A model generated the notes under the pieces. That model searched no databases, was not told the origin of the DNA, and was given only the letters and a program-made list of their open reading frames with translations. DNA of 52,739 nt from Flavobacterium sp. Lineage in GTDB: Bacteria; Bacteroidota; Bacteroidia; Flavobacteriales; Flavobacteriaceae. The stretch spans positions 1 to 52,739 of the forward strand of contig NZ_SEBS01000025.1 of the NCBI RefSeq assembly GCF_004211145.1. The letters run 5' to 3'. Positions 26,480-35,068 of this stretch are shown piece after piece (position 1 is the first letter of the stretch; every line of letters starts with the position of its first letter). A program made the translations under genes and the position numbers.

Positions 26480-26495
26480 CATTAAAATCCAGCAG

Positions 26496-27833
26496 TTGAA
26501 ACACATACTGATAATAGACGACGAGGAAAAATTGCGCGGCCTGCTCGCACGCATCATCAAGTCAGAAGGTTTTGAGATTTCTGAGGCCGGCGATTTAAAA
26601 TCGGGTTTCAAAAAACTGGAATCTTTGGATATCGATGTCGTGCTCTGCGACGTAAAACTTCCCGACGGGAACGGCGTAGATTTCGTTTCCAAGGTAAAAA
26701 CCGCATTCCCGTTGGTTGAAATCGCATTGCTGACCGCTTTCGGGAAAATTGCCGACGGCGTGCAAGCCATGAAGAACGGCGCGTTCGATTACATCGTCAA
26801 AGGCGACGACAACGACAAGATCATCCCGATGCTGTACAAGGCGATCGAAAAAGCCGAACTCCAAAAAAAAATCGGCCAACTCGAAAAGCGCATTTCCGAC
26901 AAATTCGCGTTCGATACGATCGTCGGGAAATCAAAGGCGTTTGAACAGGCCATCACACTCGCCAAAAAAGTCGCGCCTTCCGATTCGACCGTTTTATTGA
27001 CAGGCGAAACCGGAACCGGCAAAGAAGTTTTTGCCCAGGCGATCCACGAAAACAGCACCCGAAAAAACAGATCGTTCGTCGCGTTGAACTGTAGCGCGTT
27101 CAGCCCAAATATATTGGAGAGTGAAATTTTCGGCTACAAGGCCGGCGCGTTCACGGGCGCGAACAAAGACAAGAAAGGATTTCTCGAAGAAGCTGACGGC
27201 GGCACGCTTTTCCTCGATGAGATCGGAGAGATGCCGCTAGAACTCCAGGCCAAAATGTTGCGCGTGCTCGAAACCAGCGAGTATATTCCCGTTGGCGCGA
27301 CCGTCGCGAAAAAGTCAGATTTCCGATTGATTGCCGCCACGAACCGCGATTTGAAAGCCGAAAGCGACAACCATCGTTTCCGCGCCGATCTGTATTTCCG
27401 ACTCAACATCTTCGAAATCCATTTGCCGCCATTGCGCGAACGAAAAAAAGATATCGGCGCGCTCGCAAATTTGTTTGTTGCGAAAGCCGGATTGAAGTTG
27501 AACAAAACCAATTTGGAACTTTCATCGGAATTCATCGGCAAACTCGAAAATTACAACTGGCCGGGAAACATACGCGAGCTCAAGAACGTGGTCGAACGTT
27601 CGGCGATCCTGGCCGACGGGACTATTTTGCAACCTGAAGATCTACCCATCGAACTACAGCATCCGGTACAAACGAACACAGGCTCGATGTCGGCGTTTTC
27701 AATGTCGAGTATCGAAAAACTTCATATTCAAAAAGTCTTGAATTACACAAATGGCAACAAAGCTGAAGCTGCAAGACTTCTCGAGATCGGGATCGCAACC
27801 TTATATCGCAAAGTCGAGGAATTCGGTTTATGA
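26496..27833 (+). CDS. Sigma54-dependent response regulator of the kdp locus
   Basis: A 445-residue NtrC-type activator. The receiver domain (1-115) has the acidic pocket DDEE, phospho-acceptor D52 in LCDVKLPD and the conserved K102. The AAA+ domain has Walker A GETGTGKE (170-177), the sigma54-contacting GAFTGA loop (217-222) and Walker B GGTLFLDEIG (about 235-244). A Fis-type HTH occupies the last 40 residues (NGNKAEAARLLEIGIATLYR). It starts with TTG. A terminator follows, so kdp genes have their own promoter. Location suggests that it replaces the OmpR-type KdpE as activator of potassium uptake; this is inference from position. Confidence 0.9.
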   Translation: MKHILIIDDEEKLRGLLARIIKSEGFEISEAGDLKSGFKKLESLDIDVVLCDVKLPDGNGVDFVSKVKTAFPLVEIALLTAFGKIADGVQAMKNGAFDYIVKGDDNDKIIPMLYKAIEKAELQKKIGQLEKRISDKFAFDTIVGKSKAFEQAITLAKKVAPSDSTVLLTGETGTGKEVFAQAIHENSTRKNRSFVALNCSAFSPNILESEIFGYKAGAFTGANKDKKGFLEEADGGTLFLDEIGEMPLELQAKMLRVLETSEYIPVGATVAKKSDFRLIAATNRDLKAESDNHRFRADLYFRLNIFEIHLPPLRERKKDIGALANLFVAKAGLKLNKTNLELSSEFIGKLENYNWPGNIRELKNVVERSAILADGTILQPEDLPIELQHPVQTNTGSMSAFSMSSIEKLHIQKVLNYTNGNKAEAARLLEIGIATLYRKVEEFGL

Positions 27834-27853
27834 GCGAATCGTATCATTTTGAG

Positions 27854-27883
27854 AAAAGCCTATCGTTTTGATAGGCTTTTTTT
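27854..27883 (+). terminator. Rho-independent terminator between the regulator and kdp genes
   Basis: AAAAGCCTATC and GATAGGCTTTT form a perfect 11-bp stem around a five-base loop, followed by further T residues. It separates transcription of the response regulator from the kdp structural genes. Confidence 0.88.
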
Positions 27884-27990
27884 ATGGCCTTATATTCCGT
27901 AAACGACGTAGGTTGCTGTTTTTTAGGTCTTTGTGTTTCATTTTGGATTTTGGTATTCCGTTTGGCATAAGCGCGGAAAATCAAAGTAAA

Positions 27991-28272
27991 ATGAGAAATC
28001 AAATCACCGACATCCACAGGCAAGCCGAACGTTTCGCCGACGTCACGAAAAGGTCGATCATGACCGGAAACGTAACAAGGGCAAAAAAACTTCTGGCGTA
28101 CGCCGAAAAGCTTCTGGTCGACGGGAACCAGGAAACCCAAAACGCGATCAGCAACGTCTATGTATTTTCAGTCTCCCTGTTTTTGGAAGTCCGAAAATGC
28201 AGCATTTCCAATCTCTTTCCACCGGCGCTCAAAGCCGATTACATCCGTCAGGTCAACGCCTCGGGCATCTAA
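27991..28272 (+). CDS. DUF7674-like small protein of the kdp operon
   Basis: A 93-residue soluble, helix-rich protein starting with MRNQITDIHRQAERFADVT. It has a basic middle (RAKKLLAYAEKLL) and a conserved-looking tail (FLEVRKCSISNLFPPALKADYIRQVNASG). Small proteins of this type sit at kdp loci of other flavobacteria, as I recall. The ATG at 27991 is chosen; upstream in-frame sequence covers the intergenic region. Position directly before the kdpF-like peptides suggests a role in Kdp assembly or control, but function is not known. Confidence 0.72.
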   Translation: MRNQITDIHRQAERFADVTKRSIMTGNVTRAKKLLAYAEKLLVDGNQETQNAISNVYVFSVSLFLEVRKCSISNLFPPALKADYIRQVNASGI

Positions 28273-28290
28273 CGAACTAAACCTTATCTC

Positions 28291-28377
28291 ATGATAGACA
28301 CTATTCTTTTGCTGGCATTGGCCGTCGTGCTTTTTGCCATCTGTTACAAATCGGTTGAATTCTTCGAAAAAATTTGA
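28291..28377 (+). CDS. 28-residue hydrophobic peptide upstream of kdpF
   Basis: A short frame encodes a peptide starting MIDTILLLALAVVLFAICYK and ending SVEFFEKI. It is one membrane helix with a short charged tail, the same design as KdpF. It starts 18 bp after the DUF7674-like gene, and its stop is one base before the kdpF ATG, so coupling is likely. I have no family name for it. Confidence 0.6.
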   Translation: MIDTILLLALAVVLFAICYKSVEFFEKI

Positions 28378-28378
28378 T

Positions 28379-28456
28379 ATGGCAGCACTCTTCATTGTGG
28401 CGATAGCGGTTTTCGGCTATCTGGTCTACGTACTCATCAAACCCGAAAAATTCTAA
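28379..28456 (+). CDS. kdpF: Potassium-transporting ATPase subunit KdpF
   Basis: A 25-residue single-helix peptide (MAALFIVAIAVFGYLVYVLI then KPEKF). The length, the opening hydrophobic helix and the KPE(K/R)F ending are the hallmarks of KdpF, a lipid-like stabiliser of the KdpABC complex. It lies 30 bp upstream of kdpA. Confidence 0.88.
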   Translation: MAALFIVAIAVFGYLVYVLIKPEKF

Positions 28457-28486
28457 TCGGATGAACGTCCAAAACAACAAAAATCA

Positions 28487-30208
28487 ATGACTTCAGAAAT
28501 TCTTGGTGTCATCGGCATATTCGTGCTGACGATACTGCTCGCGATTCCTCTTGGCCGATATATTGCCAACGTTTTCGGGGGCGAAAAAACGCTTCTCGAC
28601 CCTATTTTCAATCCGATCGAAAACCTCGTGTTCAAAATTTCGGGTATAGATCCGAACGCCGAAATGAACTGGAAACAATATCTAAAAGCCATGCTCGGCA
28701 TCAATGCGCTGTGGTTTTTCCTGTGCTTTTTCGTGTTGCTTTTTCAAGGCATTTTGCCTTTAAATCCCGACGGAAACCCGAACATGACAGCCGATCTGGC
28801 GTTCAACACCGCGATTTCGTTCGTCGTCAATTGCAACCTGCAACACTATTCGGGTGAGACCGGACTGTCATATCTGGGGCAATTGATGCTCATGTTCCTG
28901 CAATTCATGTCGGCCGCCACGGGAATCGCCGTCGCCATCATGGTATATCGCGCGATGAAGGAAAAAACAACCGATGCGCTCGGCAATTTCTTCAGCAACC
29001 TGCTTAAAAGTTGCACGAGGATTTTGTTGCCACTTTCAGCAATTGTAGCCATCATCCTTGTCTTCTCAGGAACTCCGATGACGTTCGAGGGCAAAGACCA
29101 CATCACGACAGTCCAAGGCGAAAGCGTCGAAGTGTCGCGCGGGCCGGCAGCGGCTTTCATCGGAATCAAACACGTAGGTACGAACGGAGGCGGATTTTTC
29201 GGCGCCAATTCGTCTCATCCTTTGGAAAATCCTACGTATTTGACGAGTGCCGTCGAACTTTGGGCGCAACTCATCATTCCGTTCGCGATGATTTTCGCAC
29301 TCGGCTATTATCTCAAAAAGAGACGCTTGTCGTATGTGATTTTCGGCGTGATGACGATCGGTTTCCTGCTCTTGGTAATTCCGACTATGATTTCGGAAAT
29401 AAACGGAAATCCAGCCATCGAACGCATGGGAATCGCCCAGGCCGACGGAGCGATGGAAGGCAAGGAAGTGCGTTTCGGAACGCCTATGACGGGCTTCTGG
29501 AGCATCGCCACGACGGTGATCTCCACGGGTTCGGTAAACGGAATGCACGATTCGACCATGCCGCTTTCAGGCGCGATGCAACTCCTGGCGATGATGGTCA
29601 ATTGTTTCTATGGCGGCTGCGGCGTCGGGTTTTTGAACTTTTATATTTTCATCATTCTCGCGGTTTTCATTTCAGGCTTGATGGTCGGGCGAACTCCTGA
29701 ATTTTTAGGCAAGAAGATCGAAGCTCGCGAAGTCAAGATCGCGGCGTTTATTGCGATTTTACATCCGCTGTTGATTTTGTCGGGAACGGCCTTGTCGGCG
29801 TACTTCTGCGCGAACGACACCGCGATGGGTTATTGGTTCAGCGGAAACGCGACGGGTTGGCTCAATAATCCGGGGCATCATGGCTTTTCCGAAATGCTGT
29901 ACGAATACACCTCGAGCGCCGCCAATAACGGTTCGGGTTTCGAAGGTTTGGGCGACAACAATCCGTTCTGGAACGTTTCAACAGGCATAATTCTGTTGCT
30001 TTCGCGGTTTATCCCAATCATCGGGCCGCTCGCGATCGCCGGTTTGCTAGCCAACAAAAAGTACATTCCCGAAAGCGCAGGCACATTAAAAACTGACACG
30101 ACGATTTTCGGCATCATGACCTTCGCCGTCATCGCGATCATCGCGGCATTGTCGTTCTTCCCGGCTTTGGCACTTGGCCCTTTGGCGGAATATTTCACCC
30201 TTAAATAA
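28487..30208 (+). CDS. kdpA: Potassium-transporting ATPase subunit A
   Basis: KdpA is the channel-like subunit that selects and conducts K+ in the high-affinity KdpFABC pump of the inner membrane. The 573 residues give about ten membrane helices. The four selectivity-filter loops are recognisable, for example the NCNLQHYSGETGLSY region (first loop) and GTNGGGFFGANSSHPLENPT (second loop). Two later Gly-rich loops are CGVGFLNFY and SSAANNGSGFEGL. Length and motifs are complete. kdpB begins 6 bp after the stop. Confidence 0.97.
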   Translation: MTSEILGVIGIFVLTILLAIPLGRYIANVFGGEKTLLDPIFNPIENLVFKISGIDPNAEMNWKQYLKAMLGINALWFFLCFFVLLFQGILPLNPDGNPNMTADLAFNTAISFVVNCNLQHYSGETGLSYLGQLMLMFLQFMSAATGIAVAIMVYRAMKEKTTDALGNFFSNLLKSCTRILLPLSAIVAIILVFSGTPMTFEGKDHITTVQGESVEVSRGPAAAFIGIKHVGTNGGGFFGANSSHPLENPTYLTSAVELWAQLIIPFAMIFALGYYLKKRRLSYVIFGVMTIGFLLLVIPTMISEINGNPAIERMGIAQADGAMEGKEVRFGTPMTGFWSIATTVISTGSVNGMHDSTMPLSGAMQLLAMMVNCFYGGCGVGFLNFYIFIILAVFISGLMVGRTPEFLGKKIEAREVKIAAFIAILHPLLILSGTALSAYFCANDTAMGYWFSGNATGWLNNPGHHGFSEMLYEYTSSAANNGSGFEGLGDNNPFWNVSTGIILLLSRFIPIIGPLAIAGLLANKKYIPESAGTLKTDTTIFGIMTFAVIAIIAALSFFPALALGPLAEYFTLK

Positions 30209-30214
30209 CCAAAA

Positions 30215-32266
30215 ATGAATACTACAAAATCAGCATCGTTGTTCGAACCGAAGCAAGTGAAGGAAGCACTCGTGCAATCTTTCGTCAAGCTCAACCCGAG
30301 ACAGATGTATAAAAACCCGGTAATGTTTACCGTCGAGATCGGAACCGTGATCATGCTCATAGTTTGCGTATCGATTTTACTCGGCGCCCAGGATCAAGGC
30401 AGTCTCGGCTACAACATTTTAATATTCCTGATTCTTTTCGCCACGCTGTTGTTCGCGAATTTTGCCGAGGCCATCGCCGAAGCGCGCGGAAAAGCCCAAG
30501 CCGACAGTTTGCGCAAAACGCGTGAGGAAACGCCTGCTAGACAGGTTTTGCAAAACGGCGAAATTAAATCAGTAAGTTCATCGGCGCTCAAAAAAGGCGA
30601 TGTTTTCGTTTGCGAATCGGGTGATCTGATCGCGACCGACGGCGAAATCATAGAAGGTCTGGCTACGATCGACGAAAGCGCGATCACCGGCGAAAGCGCG
30701 CCCGTTATCCGCGAGGCCGGAGGCGACAAGTCATCGGTTACGGGCGGGACGAAAGTATTGTCGGACAAGATAAAAGTCATGGTCACATCGGAACCGGGCG
30801 AAAGTTTTCTCGATAAGATGATTGCACTCGTCGAAGGTGCGAGCCGTCAAAAAACCCCGAACGAGATCGCTTTGACGATTTTACTTGCCGCGTTCACGAT
30901 CATTTTCGTTATCGTATGCATTACGCTCAAACCGTTCGCCGATTACGCCCGAACACCGATCACGATCGCGGCCTTCATCTCGCTTTTCGTATGCCTGATC
31001 CCGACGACGATCGGCGGTTTGCTTTCGGCAATCGGAATCGCGGGAATGGATCGCGCACTTCGGGCGAACGTAATCACAAAATCGGGAAAAGCGGTTGAAA
31101 CCGCGGGCGACATCGACGTGTTGTTGCTCGATAAAACGGGAACGATCACGATTGGGAACAGGAAAGCCACGAATTTTTATCCGACGAATGGCGTTTCGTT
31201 CCACGATTTCGTCGAAGCCGCGGTATTGAGTTCGTTGGCCGACGACACGCCCGAAGGAAAATCGATCCTCGAATTGTCGGAAACCATGAAAGACGACGTC
31301 AATATCGATTTGGCAAAACTTACGCAAACCATTTCTGAAATTATCAAATTCACGGCTGAAACGAGGACGAGCGGCGTGATCTTATTGGATAAGACCGACA
31401 TCCGGAAAGGCGCACAGGATGCGGCGCGTAACATCGCTGCCTCGGCCGGAAATGACTTTCCTGAAGACACATCGGCCAAAGTCATCGAAATTTCTTCGAA
31501 CGGTGGAACGCCTTTGGTCGTGCTCAAAAACAAAAAAGTTTTGGGTGTGATCGAATTGCAGGATATCATCAAACCGGGCATGAAGGAACGCTTCGACCGA
31601 CTTCGCAAAATGGGCGTAAAAACCGTGATGGTTACGGGCGACAACCCGCTGACTGCGAAATTCATCGCCGAGAAAGCAGGCGTCGACGATTTCATAGCCG
31701 AGGCAAAACCCGAAGACAAGATGAACTACATAAAAGCCGAGCAACAAGGCGGCAAGCTCGTCGCGATGATGGGCGACGGAACGAACGACGCGCCCGCTTT
31801 GGCCCAGGCCGATGTCGGCGTAGCGATGAACTCGGGAACCCAAGCCGCCAAAGAAGCCGGAAATATGGTCGATCTCGACAACGACCCGACCAAGCTCATC
31901 GAGATCGTCGAAATCGGGAAACAGTTATTGATGACGCGAGGAACGCTTACCACATTTTCGATAGCGAACGATGTCGCCAAATATTTTGCCATCGTTCCCG
32001 CGCTTTTCATCACGGCAATCCCGGCGTTGCAAGGTTTGAATATCATGCGGTTGCATTCGCCCGAAAGCGCGATCCTTTCGGCGGTGATCTTCAACGCGAT
32101 CATTATCCCGATCTTGATTCCGCTGGCGTTGCGCGGCGTCGATTACAAACCGATAGGGGCGAGCGCGATCCTGAAACGCAACCTGTTGATCTACGGGCTT
32201 GGCGGGATCATTATCCCGTTCATTGGAATCAAGGTCATTGATTTACTGGTTTCCTTATTCTTTTAA
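30215..32266 (+). CDS. kdpB: Potassium-transporting P-type ATPase subunit B
   Basis: The catalytic P-type ATPase subunit of Kdp, 683 residues. Present are the actuator motif ITGES (about 158), the phosphorylation motif DKTGTIT (Asp near 306), the nucleotide-binding region with KGAQDAAR, and the hinge motif [23 protein letters not shown]. Membrane helices flank these as expected. No residue of the core motifs is missing. It sits between kdpA and kdpC with 6- and 9-bp gaps. Confidence 0.97.
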   Translation: MNTTKSASLFEPKQVKEALVQSFVKLNPRQMYKNPVMFTVEIGTVIMLIVCVSILLGAQDQGSLGYNILIFLILFATLLFANFAEAIAEARGKAQADSLRKTREETPARQVLQNGEIKSVSSSALKKGDVFVCESGDLIATDGEIIEGLATIDESAITGESAPVIREAGGDKSSVTGGTKVLSDKIKVMVTSEPGESFLDKMIALVEGASRQKTPNEIALTILLAAFTIIFVIVCITLKPFADYARTPITIAAFISLFVCLIPTTIGGLLSAIGIAGMDRALRANVITKSGKAVETAGDIDVLLLDKTGTITIGNRKATNFYPTNGVSFHDFVEAAVLSSLADDTPEGKSILELSETMKDDVNIDLAKLTQTISEIIKFTAETRTSGVILLDKTDIRKGAQDAARNIAASAGNDFPEDTSAKVIEISSNGGTPLVVLKNKKVLGVIELQDIIKPGMKERFDRLRKMGVKTVMVTGDNPLTAKFIAEKAGVDDFIAEAKPEDKMNYIKAEQQGGKLVAMMGDGTNDAPALAQADVGVAMNSGTQAAKEAGNMVDLDNDPTKLIEIVEIGKQLLMTRGTLTTFSIANDVAKYFAIVPALFITAIPALQGLNIMRLHSPESAILSAVIFNAIIIPILIPLALRGVDYKPIGASAILKRNLLIYGLGGIIIPFIGIKVIDLLVSLFF

Positions 32267-32275
32267 AATCACAAA

Positions 32276-32827
32276 ATGAAAAATATAGCATCCATCATCA
32301 AATTATCGCTCGTGTGCATTGTGCTTTTCGCGGCGATCTATCCACTTGCGATTTACGGGATCGCGCAAATGGCGCCGAATAACGGCAAAGGGGAAACGGT
32401 TTCCAGGAACGGGAAAGTCGTCGGTTATAAATTAATCGGCCAGAAATTTGACCAATCGCAGTATTTCTGGAGCCGACCGTCGGCTGTCGATTACAACGCG
32501 GCCAGCAGCGCCGGAAGCAACAAAGGCCCGGGCAACGAGGAATATCTTGCCGTCGTTCAAAAGCGCATCGATACGTTTTTGGTCGTGCATCCGTATTTGA
32601 AGAAGTCCGAAATCCCATCGGACATGGTCACGGCTTCGGGCAGCGGGCTCGATCCTGATATTTCGGCCCAAGGCGCGTTAATCCAGGTAAAACGCGTGGC
32701 TGATGTCCGAAAAATAGACGAAGCGAAAGTGCGCCGCCTCGTCGAATCGAAAATCTACAAACCCGTTTTGGGAACTGTAAAAGTAAACGTGCTCGAACTG
32801 AATCTGGCGCTCGACGAATTGAAATAA
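32276..32827 (+). CDS. kdpC: Potassium-transporting ATPase subunit C
   Basis: KdpC is the single-pass subunit that joins KdpA and KdpB and supports nucleotide binding. The 183 residues have one N-terminal membrane helix (about 8-28), then the family signature SQYFWSRPSAVDYNAASSAGSN and the motif VTASGSGLDPDIS. The conserved RKIDEAKVRRLVE stretch is also present. Full length. Confidence 0.96.
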   Translation: MKNIASIIKLSLVCIVLFAAIYPLAIYGIAQMAPNNGKGETVSRNGKVVGYKLIGQKFDQSQYFWSRPSAVDYNAASSAGSNKGPGNEEYLAVVQKRIDTFLVVHPYLKKSEIPSDMVTASGSGLDPDISAQGALIQVKRVADVRKIDEAKVRRLVESKIYKPVLGTVKVNVLELNLALDELK

Positions 32828-32854
32828 TCCAAAAAATACTTCATACATTACATC

Positions 32855-33943
32855 ATGAAAAAATTGATCATCGGCACGTTTTTGACTGCCGGAATCCTTT
32901 CGACATCGGCCCAGGAAACCGAAACCAAAGCAGCACCGAACCCTTTCACGTTTTCAGGTTATCTCGAAGCGTATTACAGCTATGATTTCGGAGAACCCGA
33001 CAATCATACGCGTCCCGGTTTCATTTACAGTCATAACCGGCATAACGAGGCGAACCTGAATATCGGATTCCTGAAGGCCAACTACACTAAAAACAATGTG
33101 CGTGGGAACCTTGCGATCATGGCAGGAACGTACGCCGAATACAATCTCGCCGCCGAACAGGATTTGCTGCAACACGTCTTCGAAGCCAATGTCGGCGTAA
33201 AACTTTCCAGAAACCACAATCTTTGGGTCGATGCTGGAATCATGCCGTCCCACATTGGTTTTGAAAGCGCGATCGGCAAAGATTGCCAAACGTTGACGCG
33301 CAGTATTCTGGCCGACAATTCGCCGTATTATGAAGCCGGAGTGAAAATCGGTTATACCTCGAAAAGCGAGAAATGGTATCTGGCCGCGATGTATTTGAAC
33401 GGTTGGCAGAGAATCCGGAAAATCGACGGTAACCAGACGCCAGCGTTCGGAACTCAAATTACATTCAAACCGAATGCGAAAACAGTATTGAACTGGAGCA
33501 CGTACATCGGGAATGAACAACCGGATACGATCCGAAAATGGCGTTATTTCAACAATTTCTACGGACAGTTCAAAGTTTCCGAAAAGGTGAACCTGACGGC
33601 AGGTTTCGACATCGGTGCCCAGCAATCGGAATACGGAAGCGGCGATTACGACATTTGGTATTCGCCCGTTTTCATCGCCCAATTCAAGCCGACCGAAAAA
33701 ATCCAACTGGCCGCGCGCGCCGAATATTACCAGGACAAACAAGGCGTGATCATCGCGACCGGAACCGAGAACGGTTTCAAGACCTGGGGATTTTCAGCCA
33801 ACTTCGATTACCTGCCCGCAAGTAACGTAATGTTGCGATTTGAAGCTCGAACGTTGAACGGCAAAGACGACATTTTCCTGCAAAACGACAATTCTACAAA
33901 CAATAATGTGTTCCTCACGACAGCTTTGGCTATTTCGTTTTAA
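32855..33943 (+). CDS. Outer-membrane porin (OmpL-like, BBP2 family) of the kdp operon
   Basis: A 362-residue beta-barrel protein with a signal peptide (1-19). It opens with FTFSGYLEAYYSYDFGEPDNHTRPGF, typical of the beta-barrel-porin-2 family in Bacteroidetes, and ends with an aromatic strand (TTALAISF). It starts 28 bp after kdpC, and its stop overlaps the start of the KdpD-like gene. Its location suggests that it admits K+ or another solute across the outer membrane under Kdp control; that role is inferred from position only. Confidence 0.85.
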   Translation: MKKLIIGTFLTAGILSTSAQETETKAAPNPFTFSGYLEAYYSYDFGEPDNHTRPGFIYSHNRHNEANLNIGFLKANYTKNNVRGNLAIMAGTYAEYNLAAEQDLLQHVFEANVGVKLSRNHNLWVDAGIMPSHIGFESAIGKDCQTLTRSILADNSPYYEAGVKIGYTSKSEKWYLAAMYLNGWQRIRKIDGNQTPAFGTQITFKPNAKTVLNWSTYIGNEQPDTIRKWRYFNNFYGQFKVSEKVNLTAGFDIGAQQSEYGSGDYDIWYSPVFIAQFKPTEKIQLAARAEYYQDKQGVIIATGTENGFKTWGFSANFDYLPASNVMLRFEARTLNGKDDIFLQNDNSTNNNVFLTTALAISF

Positions 33944-35067
33944 TGAGTGATAAAGAGCAAAACGTCAAGCATTTCCTTGACCTGATCCAAAAATCCCGAC
34001 GCGGGAAATTTAAGGTCTACATCGGTATGAGCGCCGGCGTAGGCAAGACGTTTCGCATGCTCCAGGAAGCGCACACGTTGCTGCGGAATGGTATCGATGT
34101 GAAAATCGGGTATATCGAGACGCATCATCGAAAGGAAACGCACGAATTGCTAGCAGGGCTTCCGGTAATTCCGCGTCGGAAATTATTTTATAAGGGCAAG
34201 GAACTCGAAGAACTGGATTTGCAGGCGATCATCAATTTGCGGCCAGAAGTCGTGATTGTTGATGAACTCGCGCACACGAACATCGAAGGCAGCAAGAATG
34301 AGAAGCGGTGGCAGGACGTCTTGGAAATTCTGGATGCGGGAATCAATGTGATTTCGGCCGTGAACATCCAGCACTTGGAAAGCCTCAACGAAGATGTGAA
34401 ACAGATTACGGGAATTGAAGTCAAGGAACGCATTCCTGACAACGTGCTGCGGTTGGCCGATGAAGTCGTGAACATCGATCTGACGTCAAGCGAGCTCATC
34501 GACCGTTTGAAGGAAGGCAAAATTTACACGCCCGACAAAATCCCATCGGCGCTCAATAATTTCTTCAAATCGGAACAAATCCTGCAATTGCGTGAATTGG
34601 CGCTCAAGGAAGTTGCGAGCCAAGTCGTGCGAAAGGTCGAAAACGAGTTGCCGCAATTGGCGTCGCATCGGCAGGAAAAGTTGCTCGCCTGTATCTCGAG
34701 CAATGATAAGACCGCCAAGATCGTGATCCGCAAGACTGCGCGTTTGTCGAGTTATTACAACAGCAAATGGTACGTTTTGTATGTGGAAACGCCAAAGGAA
34801 AGTTCTGACAGGATCGCTCTCGACAAACAACGCCATTTGATCAATAATTTCAAGTTGGCCGTCGAACTCGGGGCCGAAGTCATCCGCGTCAAAAAAGATC
34901 GAATTACCGACGGCATCCTCGAGGCGACCAAAGAAAAAGGCATCACGACGGTGTGCATCGGGAAACCTCACTTAAATTTGCTCAAGATAATTTGGTCGAC
35001 GACTGTTTTCAATTCGCTGTTGACGAATTTGTCCTCATCGAACATCGACCTCGTAATCCTTTCTTGA
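33943..35067 (+). CDS. kdpD: KdpD-type sensor protein without kinase domain
   Basis: The 374 residues cover only the cytoplasmic N-terminal part of KdpD. The KdpD domain carries the ATP-binding P-loop SAGVGKT (30-36), the HHRKETHELLAGL stretch, and VVIVDELAHTN as Walker B. A universal-stress-protein domain follows (about 230-374) and ends with LLTNLSSSNIDLVILS. Membrane helices, GAF and histidine kinase domains are absent. Classical KdpD has about 890 residues. The next gene supplies a membrane histidine kinase, so the sensor appears split in two. The ATG overlaps the porin stop. Confidence 0.92.
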   Translation: MSDKEQNVKHFLDLIQKSRRGKFKVYIGMSAGVGKTFRMLQEAHTLLRNGIDVKIGYIETHHRKETHELLAGLPVIPRRKLFYKGKELEELDLQAIINLRPEVVIVDELAHTNIEGSKNEKRWQDVLEILDAGINVISAVNIQHLESLNEDVKQITGIEVKERIPDNVLRLADEVVNIDLTSSELIDRLKEGKIYTPDKIPSALNNFFKSEQILQLRELALKEVASQVVRKVENELPQLASHRQEKLLACISSNDKTAKIVIRKTARLSSYYNSKWYVLYVETPKESSDRIALDKQRHLINNFKLAVELGAEVIRVKKDRITDGILEATKEKGITTVCIGKPHLNLLKIIWSTTVFNSLLTNLSSSNIDLVILS

Positions 35068-35068
35068 T

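Noticed and set aside
27951..27967. Sigma54 promoter candidate before the kdp structural genes (TGGTATTCCGTTTGGCA)
   Set aside because: GG and GC are 11 bp apart instead of 10 and the sequence departs from consensus. A duplicated TATTCCGT (27893 and 27954) might still be an activator site, but the evidence is too weak to annotate.
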